Below are positions 26,739-36,761 of a DNA stretch of 64,000 nucleotides, in pieces. The DNA is taken from NCBI GenBank assembly GCA_016711485.1, contig JADJSX010000025.1, positions 186,001 to 250,000 of the forward strand, given 5' to 3'. The notes under the pieces are model-generated. The model saw only the letters and a list, made by a program, of their open reading frames with translations, did no database searches and was not told the DNA's origin. The first letter of the stretch is position 1, and each line of letters begins with the position of its first letter. The stretch comes from Leptospiraceae bacterium (lineage in GTDB: Bacteria > Spirochaetota > Leptospiria > Leptospirales > Leptospiraceae). Made by a program: the position numbers and the translations under genes.

Positions 26739-27509
26739 CTATTTACTAGTCGCATTGATAATAGTAAGAATATCCCCAATAGAATTTGCAGTTGGTTCGT
26801 AGAGTTGCAGAAAGTAACCCGAAATAGTGGAAACGACGGTTGTAATTAAAAAAGGACAAATTGTACGTTTGATTGCTGTAGAAAGCCAATGTTGTGTTTG
26901 TGTCCCTTTTAATTTTCGATAAAGACCAGCGGCTAACAGGCTATCCACCATTAGCTCAGCAAATAAAATTGGAGCCGAATAAATTACAAACACAGAGGAT
27001 AATACTACAGTCACAATTATTATTAATACTATAAGAGGCAAAGCAAATTCTTCTGCTTCTCCTGCTGCACCTATAGCTTCTATAACTGGGTTTTCATCAT
27101 TGCCCATAAAACCAATAGAGGGTGAGTCATCGATTGAGCCACTTGCTCCAGCACCTCCGAACTCTCCACCACCGCCATTAAAATCAAGATTAGGAGGTAA
27201 AATGTCTATTTGAGGTAAATTGCCAGTATCTCCTAGGTCAATGAAATCTTCGGCTTTAGTTCGTAACCAGAGCCATAGCAGTAAAAGAAAAACACCGTAA
27301 GCCACTAGACATACTATAAAATATCGAATTGGCATAGAGTTCAATCCTTTGGAAAGTAAGGTATAGGAAGTTAAAAATGCTATCCCGCTAGTTATAAAAA
27401 CGAGTAGGGACATCTGGACACGAGGAAATCCGTCTTTTTCCAATTTTCTTTGAAATCGGTTAATTTCATTTTTGCGAGAGAATGATAGTTGAATTTTTAT
27501 TTTTTTCAT
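26739..27509 (-). CDS. Membrane protein with Gly-rich loop
   Basis: Function unknown. The 256-residue product has two transmembrane segments near residues 35-80, a Gly/Asp-rich extracytoplasmic or cytosolic loop (FNGGGGEFGGAGASGS), and more hydrophobic segments from about residue 155 on (LPLIVLIIIVTVVLSSVFVIY). I use the ATG at 27509; a GTG at 27533 adds eight residues. It heads the minus-strand set and lies 30 bp before the LRR-kinase gene, so it may be the membrane part of that pathway. Confidence 0.65.
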   Translation of the reverse strand: MKKIKIQLSFSRKNEINRFQRKLEKDGFPRVQMSLLVFITSGIAFLTSYTLLSKGLNSMPIRYFIVCLVAYGVFLLLLWLWLRTKAEDFIDLGDTGNLPQIDILPPNLDFNGGGGEFGGAGASGSIDDSPSIGFMGNDENPVIEAIGAAGEAEEFALPLIVLIIIVTVVLSSVFVIYSAPILFAELMVDSLLAAGLYRKLKGTQTQHWLSTAIKRTICPFLITTVVSTISGYFLQLYEPTANSIGDILTIINATSK

Positions 27510-27533
27510 GTAAGTTTTATTTCCGTTAACCAC

Positions 27534-27980
27534 TACATCAGAATAATATATTTCTGATAAATATGAAAAATCAAATTTAATGTATAAAAGTTAAATATTA
27601 CGTAAATGAAGATTCGTTTAATATATAGTAAATTTTTCTGCTTTTTTCAGTATGTCGAGTTAATCGGAGAACATTCGATTTTTTTATATATACAAGAAAT
27701 GACTATTATGTAAGTTAACGGAAGGAAAACATTGCAAAAGATACGAAAATTTTATTATGAGACTAATTGAATTACAAAAAGAGACTACTCAAAGATAATA
27801 TTCAAACAATGTTGGAAATTATGAATCCTATTTTCTATAAAACTAGGCGGGAGATGATTCTTAGGGCAGCAAATACAATCCTAGATAAATTAAGGTTTAT
27901 TTCTTACTTTGATATAAGTTTGTTTAAAGTCTTGAATTGTAACCTTCGAAAGTCTTTAAAAAGATGGTCTAATTAATTGC
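27534..27980. other. Divergent intergenic region, no supported gene
   Basis: The 447-bp AT-rich stretch lies between the membrane-protein gene (minus) and the phosphatase gene (plus). It must hold both promoters, but I cannot assign boxes with confidence. A 69-codon frame from a TTG at 27767 has no ribosome site and no recognisable product, so I do not call it. Confidence 0.5.
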
Positions 27981-29420
27981 ATGAACAGTGTAGCTTATTT
28001 AAACAATCTAAATGAAGATCTAAATGATCAAACGCTTCGAAAAATGGTCTTTCAACGACTATTCAAAGAATACGGAAGAGTCATTCAACGAGAATTAAAA
28101 AAATATCCCGAGACTTTAAATCGTAAAATGGCGGAAGGGAATACTTATAAAGATTTTTTGTTCCATCAATTAGACGATGTTCGAAAAGAGATAGGAGACT
28201 TTACATCTGGTCCCTCATTTTTTGAAAAATTATATTTAGAACATTTAGATGATGGCAAATTTGAAAATACAACAGCAAAGAATCTAATATTAACTTACCG
28301 CTACCGGATTGAAAGTTTTTTATATTCTGAAAATTTTGCTATGGATAAAAAACTGCGTGCGACTATTGAGAAAGTGGTTTCGCGACTAATAGAAATTCCT
28401 GACTACATCGGAAATTTCAACTTACAGGAAAAGTATATTCGAACTGAAATGATTGCAGCAGTTTTAAAAGATGGCGATGATGAATTTAAACGGAAAGCAG
28501 CCAATTTAATTGAAAAACAATCTCTAATTGTAATGAATACAATGAATGAAATCTTTGTAAAGCGCCTAACGGATACTCTTTTAGAAGAGAATCTCTTAAA
28601 AAAAGAATTATTAGCCCGCCAAAAAACTATGCAAGAAGAATTGGTTCGCGCAAAAAAAATCCAACAAAATCTTCTTCCTAAAAGTTTTCCATCAAACATG
28701 GGATTGAAATTTTACGCAAGTTACATTCCTATGGAGACCGTAGGTGGAGATTTTTATGATGTTCAAATTTTACCAAATCCAGAAAACCTTCCGACAGATA
28801 ATGTGGGAGTATTGATTGCGGATGTATCAGGTCATGGAGTTCCTGCAGCATTTATCGCATCAATGGCAAAAATTAGTTGGCAAAATAATATAGAACTTCT
28901 GAAATCGCCTGCTTCTATTTTACAACGAATCAATTTACAAATGCTAGAAAATACTGCCGGAAATTTTATTACAGCCTTTTTGGGAGTTTTTGAAACAAAA
29001 GTACGGCACAATTCCTCTTTCAATACGAATACTAGTCCGGAAATCGAAAATTTACGTGGTATTTTTTCCTATGCTTCCGCCGGCCATTTTTCTCCTTATA
29101 TTATTCGTAAAAATATGGATTCTATCACGTTAAAAGTAAAAGGTTCAATGATTGGAGTTTTTCAAAATATTCGAATTGATGAATATGCAGTAGAATATTA
29201 TCAAGGTGATAGGTTTATTTTCTTTACAGATGGATTGTTAGAAGCCAAGAACCAGTTAGGAGAAATCCTTGGTGAAGAGAGGCTCTATCGAATTTTTGAT
29301 GCTTGTAAGAATTTGGATGGAAAGTCTGCTTGCGAGTCTATTTTGGAAGGACTTTGGAATTTTGCGGACGGGAAAACTATTGAAGATGATATTACTTTAT
29401 TAATAATTGATGTAGACTAA
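27981..29420 (+). CDS. SpoIIE/RsbU-type PP2C protein phosphatase
   Basis: The 479-residue cytosolic protein has an alpha-helical N-terminal region (residues 1-225), a coiled-coil linker (KKELLARQKTMQEELVRAKKIQQNLLP) and a C-terminal PP2C/SpoIIE domain. Metal-binding motifs are complete: VGGDFYDV, IADVSGHGVPAAF, FFTDGLLEAKN and DDITLLIIDVD. It should dephosphorylate Ser or Thr on a partner, often an anti-anti-sigma factor. No such partner is adjacent; the divergent LRR-kinase is the nearest kinase. An aldo/keto reductase gene follows at 10 bp. Confidence 0.9.
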   Translation: MNSVAYLNNLNEDLNDQTLRKMVFQRLFKEYGRVIQRELKKYPETLNRKMAEGNTYKDFLFHQLDDVRKEIGDFTSGPSFFEKLYLEHLDDGKFENTTAKNLILTYRYRIESFLYSENFAMDKKLRATIEKVVSRLIEIPDYIGNFNLQEKYIRTEMIAAVLKDGDDEFKRKAANLIEKQSLIVMNTMNEIFVKRLTDTLLEENLLKKELLARQKTMQEELVRAKKIQQNLLPKSFPSNMGLKFYASYIPMETVGGDFYDVQILPNPENLPTDNVGVLIADVSGHGVPAAFIASMAKISWQNNIELLKSPASILQRINLQMLENTAGNFITAFLGVFETKVRHNSSFNTNTSPEIENLRGIFSYASAGHFSPYIIRKNMDSITLKVKGSMIGVFQNIRIDEYAVEYYQGDRFIFFTDGLLEAKNQLGEILGEERLYRIFDACKNLDGKSACESILEGLWNFADGKTIEDDITLLIIDVD

Positions 29421-29430
29421 AGGAAATCTT

Positions 29431-30447
29431 ATGAAAAAAAGACGGCTTGGAAAATCGGCGATGGTAGTTTCTGAAATTGGAATGGGAACAATGACATTTG
29501 GTTCCACTTGTGACGAACCTACTAGCTTTAAAATATTAGATAAAGCGTATGACGCAGGAATTGATTTTTATGATACAGCAGAAATTTATCCAGTTCCACC
29601 AGAGGAAAAATGGGTTCACCGCACTGAAGAAATTGTAGGAAAATGGCTTAAAACGAAACCTCGCGATTCGGTTCTTATTGCAACAAAAGTTTGTGGACCC
29701 GGTCATGGGTGGTTTGTTCCTCCGGTTCGTAACGGTAAAACGGCATTAGACCGTCACCATATTGTTCGCGCGATCGAAGGAAGTTTGCGTCGATTGGGTA
29801 CTGATTATGTAGATCTCTATCAATCTCATTGGCCTGATCCTGATATGATGTACGAAGAAACAATGTATGCACTTTCTGAATTAGTAAGTAGCGGCAAAGT
29901 TCGATATGTCGGTTGTAGCAATGAAACTCCATGGGGACTTATGAAAAGTCTCTGGGCATCTGAAAAAAATCGTCTTGTTCGATATGAAAGTATTCAAAAT
30001 AATTTTAGTATGTTAAATCGTCGTTTTGAAGATGCTCTTTCTGAAGTATGTAAAAAGGAAAATATTAGCCTTTTACCTTATTCTCCGATTGCGGGTGGAG
30101 TTCTTTCTGGAAAATACAATGGCGGTAAAGTTCCGGAAAATGCTCGTTTTAGTAGATACGCAAAGTTAGGCGATAGACAAAAGAAAATGTCAAATCGTTT
30201 CTTAAATGATCTCACTTTAAAAGCAACGGATGAATTTTTGAAAATTGCAAAAGATGCAAATATGAGTCTTGTTACTATGGCGGTTGCTTGGAGTAAACAA
30301 CATGATTTTGTTGCTTCTACTTTAATTGGTGCGAATACGGTAGAACAATTAACTGAATCTTTAAAAGCAACAGACGTTATCCTTTCACAGGATATACTCA
30401 ATAAAATCAATGAGGTTTCCAAGAATATCCCTTATCCTATGGGTTAA
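29431..30447 (+). CDS. Aldo/keto reductase, Tas/YajO-like
   Basis: This 338-residue NADPH-dependent oxidoreductase has MKKRRLGKSAMVVSEIGMGTMTFG at the N-terminus. The catalytic tetrad is in FYDTAEIYPVPPEEK (Asp, Tyr), IATKVCGPG (Lys) and LYQSHWPDP (His). The family-typical insert PPEEKWVHRTEEIVGKWL is present. It lies 10 bp after the phosphatase gene, with AAGGAAAT before its ATG, and is followed directly by the RNA methyltransferase gene, so the three are likely co-transcribed. The substrate is unknown. Confidence 0.9.
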   Translation: MKKRRLGKSAMVVSEIGMGTMTFGSTCDEPTSFKILDKAYDAGIDFYDTAEIYPVPPEEKWVHRTEEIVGKWLKTKPRDSVLIATKVCGPGHGWFVPPVRNGKTALDRHHIVRAIEGSLRRLGTDYVDLYQSHWPDPDMMYEETMYALSELVSSGKVRYVGCSNETPWGLMKSLWASEKNRLVRYESIQNNFSMLNRRFEDALSEVCKKENISLLPYSPIAGGVLSGKYNGGKVPENARFSRYAKLGDRQKKMSNRFLNDLTLKATDEFLKIAKDANMSLVTMAVAWSKQHDFVASTLIGANTVEQLTESLKATDVILSQDILNKINEVSKNIPYPMG

Positions 30448-31809
30448 ATGTTGAAAAGAAATGAAAAAATAGTTGAGGTAAACCTTCAGCGGACTAAGAT
30501 TGTTCGCCTCAACTCTCAACTGCAAGGAGTAGGTCAGGATACGAACTTAACGTTTCGATATTCAGACATCGGTGACGAAATAATTTACGAATCCCGAGGA
30601 CGAGGCAAAAATAAATTTGCCAAAGTAGACTCGGTGATTCGAGCAAATAAATACAATCCACTTTGTGAACATTTTGGAGATTGTGGTGGTTGCAGCGCCC
30701 AACATATTGAATACGATAGGCAATTTGAAATAAAAACGTTAGGTATACTAGAAAAATTTCAGACTAATTTTAAGTTTACTCCCGAATTATCACCTGCTAC
30801 CAAACAATATAATTATCGTCATAGGATGGATTTTGCTGTTTTTCCTGGATTTATTGGGCTTAGGCAAGCGGAAAATTTTCGACGAATCATCAATGTGAAA
30901 AAATGCGAAATTCAGTCCGAATGGGCAAATAAAGAATTAACGCAACTCCGTAGTTTGATATTTGAGGAATATCCAGATTTGCCTTTGGATCGAAGAACGA
31001 GTGCGGGTTATCTTAAATATATCACTCTCAGAACAAATCATGACTCTTCCGATACAATAACTATTTTTACGTTTATAGATGAGTTTCAAGGTTCGGAATT
31101 AGAACAAAAATTTATTTCAGAAGTTCTTAAATTTTCTACTTCTAATAATATTGTATTTTGTTATAATCGCAAACAATCCGAAGTATCCGCAGATGGAAAT
31201 TTTATCGTAATTAGAGGTAAATCCTATTATTCCGAACAAATCAATGCTAAAGAAATATTGGTTCCATTCAATTCTTTTTTTCAGCCAAATCCGGAAGGGT
31301 TTACTTCTATTATCCGCTTTATCGAAGAGCAACTCAAAGATATTAAGTCCACTACATTGATTGATTTATTTTGTGGAAATGGTTTTTTTAGTATTTTATT
31401 TGGAGATAAATTTAATCATCTTATCGGATATGATTGGGTAGAAAGTTCGATTCAAACTGCAAAGGAGAATTTAGCTAGGATTTTCCCTGATAAAATAATC
31501 CAATTTGAAAAGAAAGACCTTCTACAATTTAAAGATGTATTTACCAATTCAAAATCAATTTCTAAAGATTCAATTTTAATTTTAGATCCTCCTCGTAATG
31601 GAATTGGAGTTAAATTGACGGAATATATTTTAGAATCTGAAATTGATTTGATACTTTATGTTTCCTGCAACCCAAACTCACAGTTAGAGGACTTGACAAT
31701 ACTTGCTCAAAAATATCAAATCGAATCAGGTTTGATTACTGATCCGTATCCGCATACACCTCATTTAGAATCCGTATTGTTATTAAAAAAAATTAGGGAA
31801 CCAGCGTAG
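30448..31809 (+). CDS. TrmA/RlmD-family RNA (uracil-5-)-methyltransferase
   Basis: It adds a methyl group to C5 of a uridine in rRNA or tRNA. The 453-residue protein has an N-terminal TRAM-like region, an iron-sulphur motif (CEHFGDCGGC, about residues 73-82, plus a further Cys in VKKCEIQ), and a SAM-binding domain with FFQPNPEG, LIDLFCGNGFFS and ILDPPRNGIG. The catalytic Cys is in LYVSCNPNSQLEDL. Which uridine it modifies cannot be told here. Its ATG comes directly after the TAA of the reductase gene. Confidence 0.9.
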   Translation: MLKRNEKIVEVNLQRTKIVRLNSQLQGVGQDTNLTFRYSDIGDEIIYESRGRGKNKFAKVDSVIRANKYNPLCEHFGDCGGCSAQHIEYDRQFEIKTLGILEKFQTNFKFTPELSPATKQYNYRHRMDFAVFPGFIGLRQAENFRRIINVKKCEIQSEWANKELTQLRSLIFEEYPDLPLDRRTSAGYLKYITLRTNHDSSDTITIFTFIDEFQGSELEQKFISEVLKFSTSNNIVFCYNRKQSEVSADGNFIVIRGKSYYSEQINAKEILVPFNSFFQPNPEGFTSIIRFIEEQLKDIKSTTLIDLFCGNGFFSILFGDKFNHLIGYDWVESSIQTAKENLARIFPDKIIQFEKKDLLQFKDVFTNSKSISKDSILILDPPRNGIGVKLTEYILESEIDLILYVSCNPNSQLEDLTILAQKYQIESGLITDPYPHTPHLESVLLLKKIREPA

Positions 31810-31818
31810 GTCTAATAA

Positions 31819-33048
31819 ATGATAAAAATGAAACTAAAAAAAGAAAACCCAAAAAATATAAAAACATTTTATTTTATATTAGTTATACTCATTCTATTTT
31901 TGGAGGCTTGTTTTGTGAAAAATGAAACACATAGCAGTTTTTGGGGAACTTTTTTTTCTAATCAACAGTATTTAATAAATAAATATGAAGATTCCAATCT
32001 TTATCCGATACTATTTGGATCTTTGAAGCCGGAAGAAGAAAAATTAATCTATAAAAATAATGAAGACTTATATTTATCAGGCTCTGTAGTTAAACAAAAT
32101 GAAACTCTTGTTGCAAAAATAGATGATAAAAAGGAAATGGGGGATAATGATGAGTATTTTACGAAAGTTGAATACAAAAAATCTTCCTTTAAAGACAGAC
32201 CTACCTATAAAATAAAAAGAAAAACAAAATTCAAATACCCAGCTTATACAATGAAAGATTTTTTTTATTGGCTGGATGTATTTTCTAATTCTTTAAATAG
32301 TGAAGAACAATTGATTTTACTTGATAAATCAATTGTATATCAATTCCTATGTTCTGAATTCAAATGTAAAAGTGAATTAGAAAAGGAATTTGCTTTACTC
32401 ACATTTTCTTTAGATTCAAGAATGAAAAAACAATATAAAACTTTTTACAGTAAATTATATGACGCACTCGGAAAAGTTAAATTTAAAGTTAAATTATTTT
32501 CGAAGTCCCAAAAAATTGGAGAAACTTATTCTGAGGGGAAAAATATTTTTGTTAAAATTTCAAATATTCAGAATTCTGATTTAAAGAACTTAACTAGTCT
32601 GACTTTTTTTATCGAAGTTAATTTAGATTTTTATGGATTGAAAATTAATGTTCAAAATTTGGAATATCATTTGAATATTAAATATAAGGAATCCGAAGAA
32701 ACGATAACGGGGAAATTCCCGATTTACCCCAAGTATACAGTTAGCGGAAATCTGTTTTACGTAATCCCACCAGGAGTGATTAATATATTCATCCCACAGG
32801 ACATTGACTCTTACATGGCGGATTATTTTGATTTACTTACACGCACAGGCGATTCGGAAGGTGCTAATTTTACGACTCGTATAAAAAAGTTAGAAGATGA
32901 TCAAGTCCTTGTTAATTTTGAATCCTATTCGGAAGCTTTTCAGAAACCATTCCGCCCCCTTTCTTCTACAAAAAAGGAAAAAAGAGAAGGTCGAGATTTC
33001 TATTTGGATTTTCGAAATAAGATAATCGAAGACTTGAGACCTTTATAG
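31819..33048 (+). CDS. Hypothetical lipoprotein
   Basis: The 409-residue protein begins with a long basic N-terminus and a hydrophobic stretch ending LFLEACFVKNE, which fits a lipobox with Cys near residue 31. The ATG four codons in is an alternative start. The mature part is Lys-rich with no known motif; the middle has KFKYPAYTMKDFFYWLDVF and the end is Arg/Lys-rich (KKEKREGRDFYLDF). It starts 9 bp after the methyltransferase gene. No function can be given. Confidence 0.68.
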   Translation: MIKMKLKKENPKNIKTFYFILVILILFLEACFVKNETHSSFWGTFFSNQQYLINKYEDSNLYPILFGSLKPEEEKLIYKNNEDLYLSGSVVKQNETLVAKIDDKKEMGDNDEYFTKVEYKKSSFKDRPTYKIKRKTKFKYPAYTMKDFFYWLDVFSNSLNSEEQLILLDKSIVYQFLCSEFKCKSELEKEFALLTFSLDSRMKKQYKTFYSKLYDALGKVKFKVKLFSKSQKIGETYSEGKNIFVKISNIQNSDLKNLTSLTFFIEVNLDFYGLKINVQNLEYHLNIKYKESEETITGKFPIYPKYTVSGNLFYVIPPGVINIFIPQDIDSYMADYFDLLTRTGDSEGANFTTRIKKLEDDQVLVNFESYSEAFQKPFRPLSSTKKEKREGRDFYLDFRNKIIEDLRPL

Positions 33049-33172
33049 ATTAAAATTTTTTTAATAGAATTATTGCTTGGAAGAGTGTGGATTTGTTCCT
33101 TTAAAAGCAAAGGTTTACGAGACACTATTTTTATAAGAACCATATTTTTTTACTTGCACAAAGTTATCCGGT

Positions 33173-35038
33173 ATGTACTTTAAGCACTCTGCTATGCGAT
33201 CTACGTCAACTGTTCCAAATATGCAAATTCTCGAAGAAAGAGAAATTCAATTTTCGATTCGATATAAACTTATTCTTATAGTTTCCTTAATAATTCTCTT
33301 AGGTTTATCTTCCATAATATTTCTAGTAACAATTTTTTATAAAAGTAATAGTGAAGTTTTGATTCAAGAATACAATTTAAGTTTAGCTAGACTCGCTGGT
33401 ATGCAAGTAGAATCGAATCTAAAAAATATGAGTTATAGAGTTCAGAATTTTAGGGAGTCTATTCAACAGAAAACTTTTACAAAGGCAGAATTATCTGATC
33501 GATCAAATCTATTTTTTACTCGGAATTCAAAAATTCTATCCATAGGAATTCTTAAAAAGAAAGACGACGATTTTACATTTGTCTATGAGTTTACTCAGGA
33601 GAAAGTTTTTACTGAAAATAAATTGGATATCGGACTAATGCCGATTATTCACGATAGTATAAAACCAGAATTTCAGAGAACTTTTAATGGAGAAATAGTT
33701 GTTATAAATGTCTCCTCAAAATTTAGTTTTCCTGTATTAGCTGTAATATTACCAATAGAAAGTAACTCAGAAGAAATACTTTTATTCTACGTTGAACCTA
33801 CGGAAATACTTGGAACATTCCAGTCAGCATTGCAGACTGATATTTTTCAAGTATTTATGGTAAATCAGAAAGGAGAAGTAATCGCCCACTCTGATGATAA
33901 AGAGACCGTTTTAAAAACAAATAAATCCGAAATTCCTATCGTAAAAAAAATGTTGTCTAGTAATGTAGATAACGGTTCACAGAAATATTCAGTCGGCAAT
34001 TTTGAATTCCTTGGTTCTTTTCAATTACTTGATTTTGGTGGTTTAGGAATAGTATCCACAGTTGAGTCTGATAAAATATTTGAAGCAATTTATCAAATCC
34101 AGAGAAGAAATATTGTAATCACTATTATCATATTAACTATCAGTTTTATCGTTGTTTACCTCTTTGCAAATACGTTAACCGTACCACTTTCTAATTTAGT
34201 AATTGCAAGTGCTCAGATTGAAGAAGGAAATTATAACGTCAAAATTCAGCCATCTACACGAGATGAAGTTGGACTTTTAACTAAGTCATTTATTCAAATG
34301 GCAAAAGGATTAAAAGAAAGAGAAAATATAAAAAATACTTTCGGGAAATTTGTAAACCGAGAAATCGCCGAACGAGCTCTTCACGGCGAACTACAGTTAG
34401 GCGGTATTAAAAAAAATTGTGCTATATTCTTTTCTGATCTTAGAAATTTTACAGGCATGTCTGAAAAAATGGAAGCTGAACAAGTAGTCGAATTTTTGAA
34501 TCAGTATTTTACCGAGATGGTTGAATGTGTATATACTACAAACGGAATTGTAGATAAATTCATTGGGGATGCCATCATGGCTCATTGGGGAGCAATTTAT
34601 TCAGACGGAAATGATACTAGAAATGCGATAGACGCTGCATTATTAATGCGGATAGCTCTAATTAATTTTAATGCTGATACCGAAACTCCGAATCGTCCTA
34701 AATTTCGTTTTGGATGTGGGATTAATACTGGTGAAGTAGTAGCTGGTCAAATTGGGTCACCAAAAAAATTAGAATACACAGTGATTGGCGATGCAGTAAA
34801 TTTAGCATCTCGAATAGAATATTTGAATAAAGAATTTGGGACAGATATTTTAATATCAGAAAATTCCTATGAACAAGTAAAAGGTATATATAAATTAGTC
34901 GCAATGCCTAGTGTTGAAATTAGAGGAAAAACCAAACCACAGAACATTTATGCTGTATTAGGAAAAGAAAATGATCCCGCTTGTCCACGTGATTTAAGGG
35001 AATTACGGCAAATGGTTGGTATCCCTTTTCAGGAATGA
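33173..35038 (+). CDS. Adenylate cyclase with sensor, HAMP and class III catalytic domains
   Basis: The 621-residue membrane protein has a first transmembrane segment at about residues 31-55, an extracytoplasmic sensor region (about 56-310), a second segment (about 313-335), a HAMP linker (SAQIEEGNYNVKIQPSTRDEVGLLTKSF) and a class III cyclase domain. Metal Asp residues are in FFSDLRNFT and IGDAIMA, the substrate Lys in VDKFIGD, and Asn/Arg in DAVNLASRIE. Lys plus EYTVIGD points to ATP as substrate. It overlaps the FecR gene by 4 bp, so the two are co-translated. The start is not firmly set: ATGs at 33194 and 33221 are possible. Confidence 0.9.
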   Translation: MYFKHSAMRSTSTVPNMQILEEREIQFSIRYKLILIVSLIILLGLSSIIFLVTIFYKSNSEVLIQEYNLSLARLAGMQVESNLKNMSYRVQNFRESIQQKTFTKAELSDRSNLFFTRNSKILSIGILKKKDDDFTFVYEFTQEKVFTENKLDIGLMPIIHDSIKPEFQRTFNGEIVVINVSSKFSFPVLAVILPIESNSEEILLFYVEPTEILGTFQSALQTDIFQVFMVNQKGEVIAHSDDKETVLKTNKSEIPIVKKMLSSNVDNGSQKYSVGNFEFLGSFQLLDFGGLGIVSTVESDKIFEAIYQIQRRNIVITIIILTISFIVVYLFANTLTVPLSNLVIASAQIEEGNYNVKIQPSTRDEVGLLTKSFIQMAKGLKERENIKNTFGKFVNREIAERALHGELQLGGIKKNCAIFFSDLRNFTGMSEKMEAEQVVEFLNQYFTEMVECVYTTNGIVDKFIGDAIMAHWGAIYSDGNDTRNAIDAALLMRIALINFNADTETPNRPKFRFGCGINTGEVVAGQIGSPKKLEYTVIGDAVNLASRIEYLNKEFGTDILISENSYEQVKGIYKLVAMPSVEIRGKTKPQNIYAVLGKENDPACPRDLRELRQMVGIPFQE

Positions 35039-36696
35039 CAGTGAAATTTAAACTTAGAGATTACCTAGTTTTTTTTATTTGTATTTCTGTATTATCCTTA
35101 TGTTCTTATTATCTTTATTGGGACTTTCATTTAAAGCAGGAAAATCGCGGCGAGGAAAAACAAGGATTTATTACATTCAAATACAAAATTGCTCAGCGGA
35201 AATATCCATCTCGGGTGATATGGGAAGATGCAGAACAAATGCTTCCTATTTACAATAAAGACTCTGTTCGGACGGACTTTCTTTCTGAAGCAATTGTTAC
35301 TCTGAATAATGGAGTCAAAATAGAATTAGATCCAGACAGTATGTTTGTATTGAATATATCAGATAAAAAAGTAAATATAGGTATAGAAAAAGGATCTTTT
35401 TCTGTATCCACCACAAAATCGTTGTTAGACGCAAATAATTTTTCTATTAACTTTAAAGATGTTGAATTGGGATTCCAAGACAATACAGGAGAAATTAAAC
35501 TAGCAGAGAATGGAGATTTTTTAAATATTATATCAAATAAAGGAGGGACAATAATTACAAATGGTAACTCTAAGAATACAATTTTCGAAAAGCAGCAAGG
35601 AACATTAAATATTTCTAACGGGAATTTGGAACGTCTCGATCTAGATTATTTTGATATGATGCCAGCGAATAATGTTCGTTATTTCACAAATGAGGATACA
35701 AGAGAAATTACATTCGAATGGAAAAATCCAAAAAATTCTGATATAATAATTCAAATTTCTCCTGATAGAACTTTTTCTGAAAAAGTTTTATCCGTACAAA
35801 CTAAGGAAACTAATTATACTAAAAAATTTGAAGAGGGAATTTATTATTGGAAGTTATTGTCTAATTCAAAAGAAATAAGTGAAGTCCGAAAATTTAGAAT
35901 AATAAATAATCCTCCCTTAAAACTTATTTCGCCTTCTGATAAAAAACAATTCAAAGATAAGACAGGAGAAGTATTGGTTAATTTTGTTTGGACAAAACGA
36001 GAATTAGCCTTATCTTATTATTTAGAAATTTCAAATGATTCATCCTTTAAAAATTCTATTTTTTCAAGATCCATTTTTAAGAGAAGGTTTTCTTTGCCAC
36101 TTCCTCTTGGAAAATATTATTGGCGGGTAAAATCCTCCGATTCTATCCCCGGCGCAAATTCTAAATCAGAAATATTCTCTTTTACAATAGAGAAAGAGGA
36201 ATCTCCCGTTTCAGAAAATTCAATTTCCAAAGAAGAAGAGATCGATAAAGATATAGAAATTCCGAAACAAAATAAAATTTTAGAAACGAGTTTACAACAG
36301 CAAGAAGATAAATCGAATCAAATTAAAGAACCTATTATAAATAAACTAAGTAATCCTGTATTATACTTTCCTCGACCAAATTCAATTGTTGATATGAATA
36401 AATTAGATTCCCTCAATTTTAAATGGGGAAAAATACCGAATGCAAAAGCATATAATTTAAAATTTATTCAGGAATCTAATAACCAAACAATCTTAGAAAC
36501 GGAAGTTACAGCGAATAACTTTAATTTTACGCAACTAGATAAATTGGATATTGGAGTTTTTTTGTGGACAATTGAAGTTATTCCTAATTCAGAAGAATTG
36601 GAAAGAACTCGGACTTCTGGGAAATTTACGATTACTCTAGGGGAACAACCGGCCGCACCTGAAACCATATCCAAAGGTAAAAAAGAAGAGGAGTAA
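35035..36696 (+). CDS. FecR-domain membrane protein paired with the cyclase
   Basis: The 553-residue protein has one N-terminal transmembrane anchor (YLVFFICISVLSLCSYYLYW), then a FecR-like periplasmic region (about residues 60-200, with ...ALVTLNNG-type beta strands: EAIVTLNNGVKIELDPDSMF). Fibronectin-like repeats follow, each with an ...YYWKLLS / YYWRVKSS / FLWTIEV signature, and a Glu-rich linker. FecR domains pass signals across the membrane. Coupling by a 4-bp overlap to a sensor cyclase suggests that it controls or senses with the cyclase, which is inference. Confidence 0.82.
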   Translation: MTVKFKLRDYLVFFICISVLSLCSYYLYWDFHLKQENRGEEKQGFITFKYKIAQRKYPSRVIWEDAEQMLPIYNKDSVRTDFLSEAIVTLNNGVKIELDPDSMFVLNISDKKVNIGIEKGSFSVSTTKSLLDANNFSINFKDVELGFQDNTGEIKLAENGDFLNIISNKGGTIITNGNSKNTIFEKQQGTLNISNGNLERLDLDYFDMMPANNVRYFTNEDTREITFEWKNPKNSDIIIQISPDRTFSEKVLSVQTKETNYTKKFEEGIYYWKLLSNSKEISEVRKFRIINNPPLKLISPSDKKQFKDKTGEVLVNFVWTKRELALSYYLEISNDSSFKNSIFSRSIFKRRFSLPLPLGKYYWRVKSSDSIPGANSKSEIFSFTIEKEESPVSENSISKEEEIDKDIEIPKQNKILETSLQQQEDKSNQIKEPIINKLSNPVLYFPRPNSIVDMNKLDSLNFKWGKIPNAKAYNLKFIQESNNQTILETEVTANNFNFTQLDKLDIGVFLWTIEVIPNSEELERTRTSGKFTITLGEQPAAPETISKGKKEEE

Positions 36697-36761
36697 TGAA
36701 ATACTTTCTGTAAAAAAGTTTGACTACTTCTTGACGAAATACCTGAATGACTGAAAATTGA

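Noticed and set aside
27767..27976. 69-codon frame from a TTG upstream of the phosphatase
   Set aside because: No ribosome site, no recognisable product, weak start; more likely chance in AT-rich DNA.
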